Shown piece by piece: positions 8,785 to 18,552 of a stretch of 64,000 nucleotides of DNA. Position 1 is the first letter of the stretch, and the number at the start of each line of letters is the position of its first letter. The position numbers were made by a program, and so were the translations under genes. The notes below the pieces were generated by a model. It worked only from the letters and a program-made list of their open reading frames with translations, had not been told where the DNA came from and searched no databases. Source of the stretch: Pseudonocardia sp. EC080619-01. GTDB lineage: Bacteria > Actinomycetota > Actinomycetes > Mycobacteriales > Pseudonocardiaceae. The DNA lies in assembly GCF_001420995.1 (NCBI RefSeq), contig NZ_CP012184.1, positions 666,501 to 730,500 of the forward strand, in the 5' to 3' direction.

Positions 8785-11479
8785 CCGCGTCGCGGCGGTC
8801 CGGGACCGGGCCGAGCGTCACCCGGGCACCGGTCACGAAGGCGCCGTCGGGCGAGGCCAGCACGGGATCGAGCGCCAGCGACCGCACCTGCGGGATGTCC
8901 TCGGCGAGCTGCCCGATCCGCAGCACGACGTCCTCGAGTGCGTCGGTGTCGACCGGGTCGGTGCCGCGGTAGCCCGTCAGCAGCGGAGCGGCCCGCGGCG
9001 CGCGGACCAGCCGCTTCGCGTCCTCGGTCGACACCGGGAGCACCCGGTAGGCCCGGTCGTCGAGCAGCTCGGTCGCCATCCCGGACAGCCCGAAGGCGAT
9101 GAGGGAACCGAACGAGGGGTCGTCGACCACCTCGATCTTGCACGAGCTGCCCTTGGGCGCCATCCGCTGGACGTACACCTCGCCGGAGCCGGTGAGCCGG
9201 GACAGCTCGGCGTGCGCGGCCCGGACCGCCTCGGCGGAGACGAGGTCCAGGCGCACGCCGACGAAGTCCCCGCGGTGCCGCCACTGCTCACCGGTCGCCT
9301 TGATGACCACCGGGTAGCCGACCTCCTCCGCCGCGGCGACCGCGGCCTCGGCGCCACTGACCCGGCGGAACGCGATCACCTCCAGGCCGTAGCAGGCCAG
9401 CAGCTCGACGGCCTCGTCGTCGGTCAGCGCGTGCGGGGTGTCGGGCCGGAACGACGCGACCAGCCGGCGCGCCCGCTCCGGGTCGATCCCCTCGGGGACG
9501 ACGAAGTCCCCGACCGGCGTGTTGCGCCACTCCGAGTAGCGGGCGACCCGGCCGAGCGCGGACGTCGCCCGCTCCGGGCTGGCGTAACTCGGCACCGACC
9601 CCGGGCCGGGGCTGCCGTCGGCCTGCGGCACCGACAGCTCCGCCGGGATCCCCTCGGCCGCGAGGAAGACCGCCAGCACCGGGATCCCGGCACCGGCGGC
9701 GGCGCCGCGCAGGGCCTGCGCGTGCGCGGTCCCCTCGACCGCGACCGGCGGGACGAACACCGCGATCAGCGCGTCCGGCTGCTCCGGCCCCTCCAACAGG
9801 GTGCGGACCGCGTCGGCGAACGCCTCCGGCGACGCCTGGGTGCCGACGTCGACGGTCTCCCCGGCGGGCTCGAGGCCCTCGTCGAGCAGACCGTCGGTGA
9901 CCAGGAGGTTCACCGCCGTCGAGTTGCCGACGACCGCGACCCGCCGCCCGGTGGGCATCGGCTGGTAGGCGAGCAGGAGTGCCGTGTCGAACAGCTGCGG
10001 CAGCGTCTGCACCCGGATGACCCCGGACTGCTCGAACAGGACCTGGACGCTCGACTCGTCGATCTGCGCGGCGGTCCCGGCCAGCGACGGCAACGGGCCG
10101 GTGTGCCTGCCGGACTTCACGGCGACGATCGGCTTGGTCCGGGCCAGCCGCCGTGCGACCCGGGCGAACTTGCGCGGGTTGCCGAACGACTCCAGGTAGA
10201 GCAGGACCTGGTCGGTCCCGGGGTCGGTCTGCCAGTACTGCATGAGGTCGTTGCCGGAGACGTCGGCGCGGTTCCCGGCCGAGACGAACGACGACAGTCC
10301 CAGCCCGCGCGAGCGGGCGTTCGCGAGGATCGCGGTGCCCAGCGCGCCGGACTGGCAGAAGAACCCGGTGCGCCCCGGCCCGGGCATCGCGGGTGCGAGT
10401 GTCGCGTTGAGCCGCACCGACGGGTCCGGGTTCGCCACGCCGAGCGCGTTCGGGCCGACCACCCGCATGCCGTGTGCACGGGCCTCGGCCACCAGGCGGC
10501 GCTCGGCGACCTTCCCGCCGCCCCCGGCGTCGGCGAACCCTGAGCTGATCACCACGAGGACCTTCACGCCCTTGGCCAGGCACGAGTCCATGACCTCGTC
10601 GATGTTCGCGGCCGGGACGGCGACGACGGCCAGGTCCACCTCGTCCGGGATGTCGATCACCGAGGGGTAGGCGCGCACGCCGCGCACGGACCGGGCGTCG
10701 GGGTTGACCGGGTAGACGGGCCCGGTGAACCCGGCCCGGAGCAGGTTCACGAGTACCGCGTGCCCGATCTTGGTCTCGTCGGCCGACGCACCGATCACCG
10801 CGACCGACGACGGGTGGAGCAGGTTCGCCACGCTGCGCGCCTCGGCGGCCTGCTCGCGCGAGTCCCGCACCGCGATCGACTTCTCGGTGGGGTCGATGTC
10901 GAACTCCAGGTGCAGCACACCCTCGGCGAAGGCGCGCTTGACCTGGTAGCCGGCCTCCCGGAAGACCCGCACCATGGCGTGGTTCTCCACCAGCACCTCG
11001 GCCTCGAACCGGGACAGCCCGTTCTCCCGGGCGGCCGCGGCGAGGTGTTCGAGGAGGATCGACCCGAGCCCGCGGGACTGATGGTCGTCGCGCACGACGA
11101 AGGCCACCTCGGCCGACGTGACGGGCTGGTCGGTCCCCGCGCCCTCCGACGCCGCCGCCCCGCCGTTCGCGGTGAGCCCCTCGTACCGGCCGACGGCGAT
11201 GATCTCGTCGCCGAGCAGGGCGAGGAACGCGACCCGGGTGCGCTGGTCGACGACGGTGAACCGCTCGAGGTCCCGCGGCGAGATCCGCGGGTACGGGCCG
11301 AAGTAGCGCAGGTAGCGGGTCCGGTCCGACAGCTTGCCGTGGAAGTACAGCAACGCGTCGGCGTCGTCGGGGGTGATCGGCCTCAGGTGCACGATCCCGC
11401 CGTCGGAGGCGACGACGTCGGCCTCCCACTGCCGGGGATACGGGTACTCGACCTGCTGGGGCTGCTGCTCGTCGGGCAT
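8765..11479 (-). CDS. GNAT-acyl-CoA synthetase fusion, likely protein lysine acetyltransferase (Pat-like)
   Basis: A 904-aa two-part protein. Residues about 25-200 are a GNAT acetyltransferase with the acetyl-CoA loop around QSRGLGSILL. Residues about 215-900 resemble an NDP-forming acyl-CoA synthetase: a CoA-binding Rossmann domain (VAVIGASADETKIG), a succinyl-CoA-ligase-like domain, and an ATP-grasp domain near the C-terminus. This order, GNAT first, is the reverse of Salmonella Pat and matches the Streptomyces lividans type of protein acetyltransferase that acetylates acyl-CoA synthetases. The phosphohistidine motif of true synthetases is not evident, fitting a regulatory rather than catalytic C-terminal part. 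The gene lies 60 bp downstream of acuC in the same direction, suggesting an acetylase/deacetylase pair. Confidence 0.8.
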   Translation of the reverse strand: MPDEQQPQQVEYPYPRQWEADVVASDGGIVHLRPITPDDADALLYFHGKLSDRTRYLRYFGPYPRISPRDLERFTVVDQRTRVAFLALLGDEIIAVGRYEGLTANGGAAASEGAGTDQPVTSAEVAFVVRDDHQSRGLGSILLEHLAAAARENGLSRFEAEVLVENHAMVRVFREAGYQVKRAFAEGVLHLEFDIDPTEKSIAVRDSREQAAEARSVANLLHPSSVAVIGASADETKIGHAVLVNLLRAGFTGPVYPVNPDARSVRGVRAYPSVIDIPDEVDLAVVAVPAANIDEVMDSCLAKGVKVLVVISSGFADAGGGGKVAERRLVAEARAHGMRVVGPNALGVANPDPSVRLNATLAPAMPGPGRTGFFCQSGALGTAILANARSRGLGLSSFVSAGNRADVSGNDLMQYWQTDPGTDQVLLYLESFGNPRKFARVARRLARTKPIVAVKSGRHTGPLPSLAGTAAQIDESSVQVLFEQSGVIRVQTLPQLFDTALLLAYQPMPTGRRVAVVGNSTAVNLLVTDGLLDEGLEPAGETVDVGTQASPEAFADAVRTLLEGPEQPDALIAVFVPPVAVEGTAHAQALRGAAAGAGIPVLAVFLAAEGIPAELSVPQADGSPGPGSVPSYASPERATSALGRVARYSEWRNTPVGDFVVPEGIDPERARRLVASFRPDTPHALTDDEAVELLACYGLEVIAFRRVSGAEAAVAAAEEVGYPVVIKATGEQWRHRGDFVGVRLDLVSAEAVRAAHAELSRLTGSGEVYVQRMAPKGSSCKIEVVDDPSFGSLIAFGLSGMATELLDDRAYRVLPVSTEDAKRLVRAPRAAPLLTGYRGTDPVDTDALEDVVLRIGQLAEDIPQVRSLALDPVLASPDGAFVTGARVTLGPVPDRRDAGPRRLR

Positions 11480-11539
11480 GCGCGTGGTCGTCCTGTCCGC
11501 CTGTCGCTACCGGGGTCCGTTCCGCGTCCGCGGGCCCGC

Positions 11540-12712
11540 TCAGTCCCGCGGGTCGTCGGGTTCGAGGCCGTGCAGCGGGAACACCGCACGACGGGTCTCC
11601 AGGACGGCCGAGTCCACCCGGTCCTCGTTGCCGCCGCCCCACCGCTCGAACGACGGGTCCGCCCCGTCGGACATCGACACCGGCAGCGGTGCGCGGGTGT
11701 GGGTGGACGCCCGGGCCGTCCAGTCGGCCGGGATCGTGGTGTCCGGGTGCAGGTCGCGGTCGAGGGCGACGGCGAGCAGGTGCGTCCAGGACCGCGGCAC
11801 CACCCGGTACAGGGCGTATCCCCCGCCGCCGAGCACCAGCCACTTGCCGCCCGCCGTCGTCTCGGCCATCTCCCGCAGCGCGTGGTAGATCGCCCGGTGA
11901 CCGTCGACCGACAGCTCCAGGTTCGCGAGCGGGTCCTCGGCGTGGGTGTCGGCGCCGCACTCGGTGACCAGCACCTGGGGGTGGAACGACTCCAGCAGCG
12001 ACGGCACCACGCCGTGGAAGGCCCGCAGCCAGCCGGCGTCGCCGGTGCCCGGCGGGAGCGCGACGTTGACCGCGTAGCCCTCGCCGTCGCCGCGGCCGTA
12101 CTCGCCGGCCCAGCCGGTGCCGGGCCAGAGGGTGAGCGGGTGCTGGTGCAGCGAGACCGTCAGCACCCGCGGGTCGTCGTAGAAGGCGTCCTGCACCCCG
12201 TCGCCGTGGTGGACGTCGACGTCGACGTAGGCGATCCGCTCGTAGCCCTGTTCCAGGAGCCAGGCGATGGCGACCGAGCAGTCGTTGTAGACGCAGAACC
12301 CGGCCGCCCGGTCCCGCATGGCGTGGTGCAGGCCGCCGGCCATGTTCACCGCGCGGTCCGCCCGGCCCTCGGCGATCTCCCGGGCCGCGGCCACCGATCC
12401 ACCGGCGATGAGCGAGGCCGCCTCGTGCATCCCGAAGAAGATCGGGTTGTCGGAGGTGCCGAGCCCGTGGCCCACCCCGAACGGCGCCTCCGGCGCCGAC
12501 TTGACCGCGGTCTGGTAGCCCGGCGTGTGCACCCGGGTCAGCTCGGCGTCGGTCGCCGGTTCCGGCGCGATCAGCTCGACGCCGTCGAGCACGCCCAGCC
12601 CGCGCGACAGCTCCATGTGCAGGTCGAGCCGCACCGGGTTCAGGGGGTGGTCGTCGGACAGCTGGTAGGTCAGGAAGTCCGGGGTCCACACGACCGAGGT
12701 GCGCGCGCTCAT
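11540..12712 (-). CDS. acuC: acetoin utilization protein AcuC, histone-deacetylase-fold lysine deacetylase
   Basis: A 390-aa class I HDAC-like protein. Key motifs are GGLHHAMRDRAAGFCVYND (active-site histidines), DVDVHHGDGVQDAFY (zinc-binding Asp and His), ECGADTHAEDPL (second zinc-site Asp), and GGGGYALYRV with the catalytic Tyr region. AcuC in Bacillus removes acetyl groups from acetyl-CoA synthetase and reactivates it. The start at 12712 was chosen because the conserved SVVWTPDFLTYQL begins just after it; the frame upstream has no homology. It is flanked by a rhodanese gene 43 bp upstream and a Pat-like acetyltransferase 60 bp downstream, all on the - strand. The genuine substrate here is inferred, not shown. 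Confidence 0.9.
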   Translation of the reverse strand: MSARTSVVWTPDFLTYQLSDDHPLNPVRLDLHMELSRGLGVLDGVELIAPEPATDAELTRVHTPGYQTAVKSAPEAPFGVGHGLGTSDNPIFFGMHEAASLIAGGSVAAAREIAEGRADRAVNMAGGLHHAMRDRAAGFCVYNDCSVAIAWLLEQGYERIAYVDVDVHHGDGVQDAFYDDPRVLTVSLHQHPLTLWPGTGWAGEYGRGDGEGYAVNVALPPGTGDAGWLRAFHGVVPSLLESFHPQVLVTECGADTHAEDPLANLELSVDGHRAIYHALREMAETTAGGKWLVLGGGGYALYRVVPRSWTHLLAVALDRDLHPDTTIPADWTARASTHTRAPLPVSMSDGADPSFERWGGGNEDRVDSAVLETRRAVFPLHGLEPDDPRD

Positions 12713-12755
12713 GACACCGGACCGTATGTCAGCAGGACCGCCGCAGCCACGGGGC

Positions 12756-13673
12756 TCACCGCTCCTGCGCCCACGGGCGGTCACCGGTCGCGACCGGGCG
12801 GGCGGGGTCGGCGCTCCACTCCGACCAGGAGCCCGGGTAGAGCGCCGCCGGCGCGTCCGCCGTCGTCAGCCCGGCCACCTCGAGGGCCAGGACGAGGGCG
12901 CACGCGTTGATCCCGGACCCGCAGTAGGCACCGACCGGGACGCCGGGTGCCGCTCCGGCGGCGCGGAACCGGTCGGCGAGCACGTCGGGCCCGACCCAGC
13001 GCCCGTCCGGGCCGGCGTTCGCGGCGGCCGGGAGGTTGCGGGCGCCGGGCACGTGCCCGGCGCGCGGGTCGACCGGTTCGGTCTCGCCCCGGAACCGGGC
13101 AGCGGCGCGCGCGTCGAGCAACACGCCGTCGCGGGCCAGCGCGGCCGCTCCGTCGGCGTCGACGACCGGCATAGCACCGGCCCGCACGACGACGTCGCCC
13201 GGCGGCAGCGGCTCGGGCTCGTCCGCGCCGCCCGCGGTCCCCGCGACCGGCCCACCGGCGGACTCCCACCCGGCGAACCCGCCGTCGAGCACCCGGACCC
13301 GGGCGGGATCGAGCCCGGCCCACCGCAGCAACCACCAGGCACGGGCCGCCACCGAGCCGTCGCGATCGTCGTGGACGACGACCGGCCGGTCGTCCTCGCC
13401 GATCCCGGCGGCGCGCAGCACACGCTGGAGCGCCCCGGGCTCGGGGAGCGGGTGCCGCCCGCCCGGCCCCGGCACCGACGGACCCGCCGCGAGCTCGGAG
13501 TCGAGGTCGACGAACACCGCCCCGGGAACACGACGGGCCTCGAAATCGTCTCTACCGGGTGGCCCCGTCAACCGCCAGCGCACGTCGAGCACGACCGGGC
13601 GGAGGACACCGGCTGCGCCGCCGGGCGTACCCGCAGGGGCCAGCAACCCCACCAGGTCCTCAGGGGTGATCAT
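12756..13673 (-). CDS. sulfurtransferase with tandem rhodanese domains
   Basis: A 305-aa protein with two rhodanese modules, as in thiosulfate/3-mercaptopyruvate sulfurtransferases. The inactive N-terminal domain has VVLDVRW and GAVFVDLDSELA. The C-terminal domain has GHVPGARNLP and the active-site loop YCGSGINACALVLAL, whose Cys would carry the persulfide. Length is normal for the family. It starts at an ATG (MITPEDLVG) in the divergent gap with ideR and is the first gene of an apparent operon with acuC and the Pat-like gene. The loop CGSGxxA is the type seen in both TST and MST enzymes, so the sulfur donor is open. Confidence 0.88.
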   Translation of the reverse strand: MITPEDLVGLLAPAGTPGGAAGVLRPVVLDVRWRLTGPPGRDDFEARRVPGAVFVDLDSELAAGPSVPGPGGRHPLPEPGALQRVLRAAGIGEDDRPVVVHDDRDGSVAARAWWLLRWAGLDPARVRVLDGGFAGWESAGGPVAGTAGGADEPEPLPPGDVVVRAGAMPVVDADGAAALARDGVLLDARAAARFRGETEPVDPRAGHVPGARNLPAAANAGPDGRWVGPDVLADRFRAAGAAPGVPVGAYCGSGINACALVLALEVAGLTTADAPAALYPGSWSEWSADPARPVATGDRPWAQER

Positions 13674-13736
13674 GGAACCGGACACGCGGCCCATCCTGCC
13701 CCGGATGGGTGCGCCGTGCCCGGGGCTCGCCCTGGG

Positions 13737-13742
13737 TAGACT
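13737..13742 (+). promoter_or_regulatory. -10 element of ideR
   Basis: TAGACT lies about 24 bp upstream of the ideR GTG, followed by an AAGGGG ribosome-binding site just before the start. No clear -35 box and no IdeR-type iron box are visible in the 93-bp divergent gap, so autoregulation is not evident. Confidence 0.35.
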
Positions 13743-13766
13743 GGACGTCGAACGAAGGGGCCCCAC

Positions 13767-14489
13767 GTGAACGACCTCATCGACACCACTGAGATGTACC
13801 TCCGGACCATCTACGAGCTCGAGGAAGAGGGCGTCGTCCCGCTGCGCGCGCGGATCGCCGAGCGCCTCGGACAGAGCGGCCCGACCGTGAGCCAGACCGT
13901 CGCCCGGATGGAGCGTGACGGTCTCGTCGTCGTGGCCGGGGACCGCCACCTCGAGCTGACCGACGAAGGGCGCGGCCGCGCCGTGTCGGTCATGCGCAAG
14001 CACCGGCTCGCCGAACGCCTCCTCATCGACGTCATCGGCCTGGAGTGGGAACTCGTCCACGCCGAGGCCTGCCGCTGGGAGCACGTGATGAGCGAGGACG
14101 TCGAGCGCAAGCTGGTGCGCCTGCTCGACAAGCCCACCGTCTCCCCCTACGGCAACCCGATCCCCGGCCTCGACGAGCTGGAGCGCGAGGACCACGGGCC
14201 GTCGGCCGCGTCGTCGGTGCCGCCCACGCTCGAGGTCGGGCTGCAGCGGCTCGACGAGCTCGCCCGCCGGGGCGGCGGCCGGGTCGAGGTGCGTCGCATC
14301 GCCGAGCACGTGCAGAACGACGCCGACCTCATGGCGGAGCTGAAGCTCGCCGGCATCGTGCCGGGCAACAGCGTCGAGGTCGGCTCGATCCCGAGGTTCG
14401 GCGACCCCGTGCCCGTCACGTCGGCGGACGACGAGAAGGCCACGGTCGCTCCGCTGGTCGCGCACGCGGTCCTCGTCCGGGCCCAGTAG
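13767..14489 (+). CDS. ideR: iron-dependent transcriptional repressor IdeR/DtxR
   Basis: A 240-aa metal-dependent regulator. With Fe(II) bound it represses siderophore and iron-uptake genes and can activate iron-storage genes. Residues 1-70 are the winged helix-turn-helix (recognition around [17 protein letters not shown]), residues 70-140 the metal-binding dimerisation domain, and the C-terminus an SH3-like domain. All metal ligands sit at the canonical IdeR numbers: Met10, Cys102, Glu105, His106 at the primary site and His79, Glu83, His98 at the ancillary site. Start is GTG with AAGGGG upstream. galE follows on the same strand after 99 bp; a dtxR-galE pairing is also known in Corynebacterium. 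Confidence 0.95.
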   Translation: MNDLIDTTEMYLRTIYELEEEGVVPLRARIAERLGQSGPTVSQTVARMERDGLVVVAGDRHLELTDEGRGRAVSVMRKHRLAERLLIDVIGLEWELVHAEACRWEHVMSEDVERKLVRLLDKPTVSPYGNPIPGLDELEREDHGPSAASSVPPTLEVGLQRLDELARRGGGRVEVRRIAEHVQNDADLMAELKLAGIVPGNSVEVGSIPRFGDPVPVTSADDEKATVAPLVAHAVLVRAQ

Positions 14490-14497
14490 CCCGGCCT

Positions 14498-14513
14498 CGC
14501 GGCGGCCGCCGCG
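14498..14513. terminator. GC palindrome between ideR and galE
   Basis: A perfect 16-base GC-only palindrome starts nine bases after the ideR stop codon. It could be a weak terminator or attenuator that separates ideR from galE expression, but the hairpin would have a very tight loop and the site may be no more than base composition. Confidence 0.25.
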
Positions 14514-14588
14514 GGCGCCCGTGAGAAGGTCGTGCCGCGGGACCGGCACGGCGCGGACCCGGGCGCGGACCAGGCGGGGAGGACCGGA

Positions 14589-15557
14589 GTGAAGCTGCTC
14601 GTCACGGGCGGGGCGGGGTACGTCGGCAGCGTGTGCGCGGCGCACCTGCTGGAGGCCGGACACGAGGTCGTCGTGCTCGACGACCTGTCGACGGGGCACC
14701 GCGACGCCGTCCCGGCCGGCGCCACGTTCGTCGAGGGCGAGCTCGGCAGCACGGCCGGTGACGTGCTCGGTGCCGGAGGGTTCGACGGCGTCCTGCACTT
14801 CGCGGCCCGCTCGCTGGTCGGCGAGTCGGTGGAGAAGCCGGAGAAGTACTGGAACGGCAACGTGGTCGCCTCCTTCCGGCTCCTGGAGGCGATCCGCGAG
14901 CACGCCGTGCCGCGGCTGGTGTTCTCCTCCACGGCCGCCACCTACGGGGAGCCGGAGCAGGTCCCGATCACGGAGACCGCACCCACCCGTCCGACCAACC
15001 CGTACGGTGCGAGCAAGCTCGCGATCGACCACATGATCACGTCGTACGCCGCGGCGCACGGCCTCGCCGCGACCAGCCTCCGGTACTTCAACGTCGCCGG
15101 GGCGCACGTGTCCGGCGCGGAGCGCCTCGGCGAGCGGCACGCGGTGGAGACGCACCTGATCCCGCTGGTCCTGCAGGTCGCCGCAGGCACCCGCGAGTCG
15201 ATCTCGATCTACGGCGACGACTGGCCCACCCCGGACGGCACCTGCGTGCGGGACTACATCCACGTCGACGACCTCGCCGACGCGCACCTGCTCGCGCTGC
15301 AGCACGCGACCGCGGGCCGGCACGACGTCTACAACCTGGGCAGCGGTCGCGGCTTCTCGGTGCTGGAGGTCGTCGAGGCCTGCCGTGCGGTCAGCGGCCA
15401 CCCGATCCCGGCCGTCGTCGCGCCGCGGCGGGCCGGGGACCCCGCGGTGCTGGTCGCGTCCAGCGAGCGGGCCGCCGGGGACCTGGGCTGGAAGCCGTCG
15501 CGCACCGAGCTGCAGCGGATCGTCTCCGACGCGTGGGAGTTCGCCCGCGGGCGCTGA
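14589..15557 (+). CDS. galE: UDP-glucose 4-epimerase
   Basis: A 322-aa extended short-chain dehydrogenase that interconverts UDP-glucose and UDP-galactose through a bound NAD, supplying galactose for cell-wall polysaccharides and the Leloir pathway. The NAD-binding GGAGYVGS is at residues 7-14, the adenine-side DDLSTGH follows strand 2, and the catalytic pair is in [11 protein letters not shown] (Tyr and Lys). FNVAGA and [15 protein letters not shown] are typical GalE signatures. The GTG start has GGGAGGA upstream. It follows ideR by 99 bp on the same strand and may be partly co-transcribed with it. Related epimerases such as UDP-xylose epimerase cannot be fully excluded. Confidence 0.92.
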   Translation: MKLLVTGGAGYVGSVCAAHLLEAGHEVVVLDDLSTGHRDAVPAGATFVEGELGSTAGDVLGAGGFDGVLHFAARSLVGESVEKPEKYWNGNVVASFRLLEAIREHAVPRLVFSSTAATYGEPEQVPITETAPTRPTNPYGASKLAIDHMITSYAAAHGLAATSLRYFNVAGAHVSGAERLGERHAVETHLIPLVLQVAAGTRESISIYGDDWPTPDGTCVRDYIHVDDLADAHLLALQHATAGRHDVYNLGSGRGFSVLEVVEACRAVSGHPIPAVVAPRRAGDPAVLVASSERAAGDLGWKPSRTELQRIVSDAWEFARGR

Positions 15558-15562
15558 CCCGG

Positions 15563-16708
15563 TCACCCGTCGCCCTCCGCCGGGACCCCGGCCGCCGCGG
15601 TGAGCAGCCGGCGCAGCCCTACCGGCCCGGCGTACGGACCCGGCGTCACCCCCGGGGTCACGGCACCCCGCAGCGACGTGTCCACGACCGTGGCCAGGAT
15701 GTGGGCGGGGCGGTCCTCCAGTGCCCGCTCCACGGCGAGCGTGGCGAGGGCCCCGTCGCCACGCAGCAGCGCGCAGGTCGCCAGCAGCGCGGCCGCATCG
15801 GCCCGCTCGGGCGCCGGCAGCGCCCGGGTCAGTGCCGCCCACAGCTGCTCGGCGTGCGGTGCCTGCGCTCCGAGGCACCGGCGCAGCGCCTCGTCGCGGA
15901 AGTCCGGATCGGCGAGGGCCGCCGCGACGCCCAGCGCGAGACGGTCGTCGACGATCAGGCGACCCTCGGCGGCGTCGTCGAGGCAGCCGTCGAGCAACCA
16001 CGGGTCCGGCCTGCCCGGCCTGCCCACCAGGACGGGTGCCGACCCGAGCCGCGCCCGGCGCGCGGAGTCGGTGACGTCGCCGTCGAGCTGGGCGCGGACC
16101 GCGGCCCGGTCGGGCAGCACCGCCCGGCCGCCCTGGACCGCGGCGGCCACCGCCACGGGCGTCGCGGTCGGGTCCGGGACCGTGCCGGAGCAGCCGCAGG
16201 CCTGTCCGGGAAGCGGGTAGCAGCTCCAGCGGTCCTCGGCGCGGGTGCCCGACGCCCACAGCACCGCCGTCGGCCCGATCCCCGCCCGCCGCAGCTCCCG
16301 CCGGACCGCCAGCGCGACGTCGCGCCGGGCGCGCCGGGGCGCGGCGGACGGCCGGCCCCGCACCACGACGGCCACCGCCCGGTCCGGCCCGCTCCCCGCG
16401 AGCACGGACACCGCGTCGGTGCACACGCGGCGCACGTCCCGCCCGGACGGCAGGTCGACCCGCACCGTGAGGCCGACCCGGCCCCGCAGCTCCGGCCCGG
16501 CCAGCCCGACCAGGACCAGCGAGTCCTCCGGATGGAAGCCGATCAGCACCGGGAGCGCGGCGACCAGGTCGCCGGGCGAGGAGAGCCGGAGCCGCCCTCC
16601 CGCGGCCGGCGGAGGGTCGCCCGCTGGCCAGGGGGGAGCGGCGCTCCCGGCCGGTCGGTGCACGGGAGACGGTGGCGGATCGGCGTCGGGCCGGGGGTGT
16701 GCGGTCAT
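15563..16708 (-). CDS. DUF4192 domain-containing protein
   Basis: A 381-aa actinobacterial protein matching my memory of DUF4192: after a proline-rich leader of about 45 residues come LSSPGDLVAALPVLIGFHPEDSLV and GPDRAVAVVV, with conserved Trp/Pro patches later (DPWLLDG). No signal peptide or membrane segment is seen and the function of the family is unknown. No Shine-Dalgarno precedes the ATG; instead CACGCT ends seven bases upstream, which would fit a leaderless message. It converges on galE, leaving only five bases between stops, and diverges from the sugar kinase gene. Confidence 0.8.
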   Translation of the reverse strand: MTAHPRPDADPPPSPVHRPAGSAAPPWPAGDPPPAAGGRLRLSSPGDLVAALPVLIGFHPEDSLVLVGLAGPELRGRVGLTVRVDLPSGRDVRRVCTDAVSVLAGSGPDRAVAVVVRGRPSAAPRRARRDVALAVRRELRRAGIGPTAVLWASGTRAEDRWSCYPLPGQACGCSGTVPDPTATPVAVAAAVQGGRAVLPDRAAVRAQLDGDVTDSARRARLGSAPVLVGRPGRPDPWLLDGCLDDAAEGRLIVDDRLALGVAAALADPDFRDEALRRCLGAQAPHAEQLWAALTRALPAPERADAAALLATCALLRGDGALATLAVERALEDRPAHILATVVDTSLRGAVTPGVTPGPYAGPVGLRRLLTAAAGVPAEGDG

Positions 16709-16976
16709 GACGGTGAGCGTGCGCCGGGTGGGCGACGTCCGGGCGGGACCGCCCGCCGGGCTGTGGACGGAGCCGCGGGCGCCTCCTTTCCGACACCGTC
16801 TCGTGGACAGCAGGCGGTGCCCGGTGCCGGTGCGCCGCGGTTCTGTCGGCTCCCGCTGGTAGGAGTCGGAGGGGGCCTCCGTGACCGGGCCACGGACCGT
16901 CCGCCGCCCGGATCCGCACCGATGTTCTGGGCGGGGACCGGTGCGCCCGCCTCGGGCGGAACGGTAGGAAGAACGC

Positions 16977-18467
16977 ATGCGCGTGTATCTGGGCGTCGAC
17001 ATCGGCACGTCGGGCTCGAAGGGTGTCGTCGCCGACGCCGGTGGCCGGGTCCTCGCCCGCGCCGACCGCGCGCACGAGACCGCACAGCCCCGGCCCGGCT
17101 GGGTCGAGCACGACGCGGAGACGATCTGGTGGGGTGACTTCACCGCCGTCGTCCGCGAGCTGCTCGCCGCCGTCCCCGACGCCGAGCCGGCCGGTCTGGG
17201 CGTCTCCGGGATCGGCCCCACGCTGCTGCCCGCCGACGCCGACGGCCGGCCGCTGCGCCCCGCGATCCTCTACGGCGTCGACACCCGGGCCGCCGCCGAG
17301 ATCGACGAGCTCACCGCGGAGATCGGCGCCGACCGCATCCTGGCCCGGGCCGGGACCGCGCTGTCGTCCCAGGCGGTGGGTCCGAAGTGGCGCTGGCTGG
17401 CGCGGCACGAGCCGGAGGTGTTCGAGCGCACGTCGCTGTTCCTGATGTGCTCGTCCTACCTGGTGCACCGGCTGACCGGCGAGTACGTGCTCGACCACCA
17501 CTCGGCCAGCCAGTGCGACCCGATGTACGACCTGGCCGCCGCGGACTGGGCGCGGGACTGGGCCGAGGCCGTCGCCCCCGGGATCGCGCTGCCCCGCCTC
17601 CTGTGGCCGACCGAGGTGGCCGGGCACGTCACCGCCGCCGCGGCGGCCGCGACCGGGCTGCCGGAGGGCCTGCCCGTCACCGCGGGCACGGTCGACGCGT
17701 GGGCCGAGGCGACCAGCGCCGGCGTCACCTCCCCCGGCGAGGTGATGGTCATGTACGGCACCACGATGTTCCTGATCGAGGTGATCGACCGGCCCCGCCC
17801 GCACCCGGCGATGTGGACCACCCGGGGCGTCGTCCCGGGCACGCACACCCTGGCCGGGGGGATGGCGACCTCCGGTGCGATCACGAACTGGCTGCGCGAC
17901 CTGACCGGCTCCGACTTCGCCGAGCTCGTCGGCGAGGCCGGCACGGTGCCACCGGGCAGCGGTGGGCTGCTGCTCCTGCCGTACTTCGCGGGCGAGCGCA
18001 CCCCACTGTTCGACCCGGACGCCCGCGGGATCCTCGCGGGGCTCACCACCGGTCACACCCGGGGCGAGGTCTACCGGGCGGCGCTGGAGGGCATCGCGCA
18101 CGGCGTGCGGCACAACCTGGAGGTCATGCGGGAGGCCGGCGGCGGGACCAAGCGTCTGGTCGCCGTCGGCGGCGGGGTCCAGGGTGGACTGTGGACCCGG
18201 ATCGTCACCGATGTGACGGGTGTGCCGCAGGACGTGCCGGAGCAGACCGTCGGCGCCGCGTTCGGCGACGCCTGGCTGGCCGCCGTCGCGACCGGGGCCG
18301 ATCCGGACCTGCGCCGCTGGAACCCGGTGGCCCGCACCATCGAACCGGACCCGGTCGCGCGCGAGGTGTACGACCGGTTCCACCCGCACTACCGTTCGCT
18401 CTACACCGCGACCCGGGAGACCGCGCACTTCCTGTCCCACGAGCGGCGCCGCGCCTACCGGGCGTGA
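16977..18467 (+). CDS. FGGY-family carbohydrate kinase (xylulokinase-like)
   Basis: A 496-aa sugar kinase that phosphorylates a ketose or polyol with ATP. The N-terminal FGGY domain shows the phosphate-1 motif [13 protein letters not shown] at residues 6-18 and GVSGIGP. The catalytic Asp lies in [15 protein letters not shown], and the C-terminal domain has [18 protein letters not shown] and the adenosine motif [12 protein letters not shown]. Length fits XylB and its relatives. The start has AGGAAG upstream. No sugar isomerase or transporter is adjacent, so the substrate (xylulose or another pentulose or polyol) is uncertain. The next gene, sthA, begins 85 bp downstream on the same strand. Confidence 0.88.
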   Translation: MRVYLGVDIGTSGSKGVVADAGGRVLARADRAHETAQPRPGWVEHDAETIWWGDFTAVVRELLAAVPDAEPAGLGVSGIGPTLLPADADGRPLRPAILYGVDTRAAAEIDELTAEIGADRILARAGTALSSQAVGPKWRWLARHEPEVFERTSLFLMCSSYLVHRLTGEYVLDHHSASQCDPMYDLAAADWARDWAEAVAPGIALPRLLWPTEVAGHVTAAAAAATGLPEGLPVTAGTVDAWAEATSAGVTSPGEVMVMYGTTMFLIEVIDRPRPHPAMWTTRGVVPGTHTLAGGMATSGAITNWLRDLTGSDFAELVGEAGTVPPGSGGLLLLPYFAGERTPLFDPDARGILAGLTTGHTRGEVYRAALEGIAHGVRHNLEVMREAGGGTKRLVAVGGGVQGGLWTRIVTDVTGVPQDVPEQTVGAAFGDAWLAAVATGADPDLRRWNPVARTIEPDPVAREVYDRFHPHYRSLYTATRETAHFLSHERRRAYRA

Positions 18468-18552
18468 CATGCTGTTCACGTCCGCCCTGTTGCCGGGTGC
18501 CCCGGCGACCGTGAGGCTGGTCGGCGTGAGTGCCGACGCCGAGGAGCGCCCC

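Noticed and set aside
12756..18479. A 1907-codon open frame on the - strand running antisense through ideR, galE, the FGGY kinase and beyond
   Set aside because: Only its last 305 codons (rhodanese) have recognisable protein motifs. The remainder is low-complexity Arg/Gly/Pro-rich translation antisense to well-supported genes, a common artefact of GC-rich DNA.
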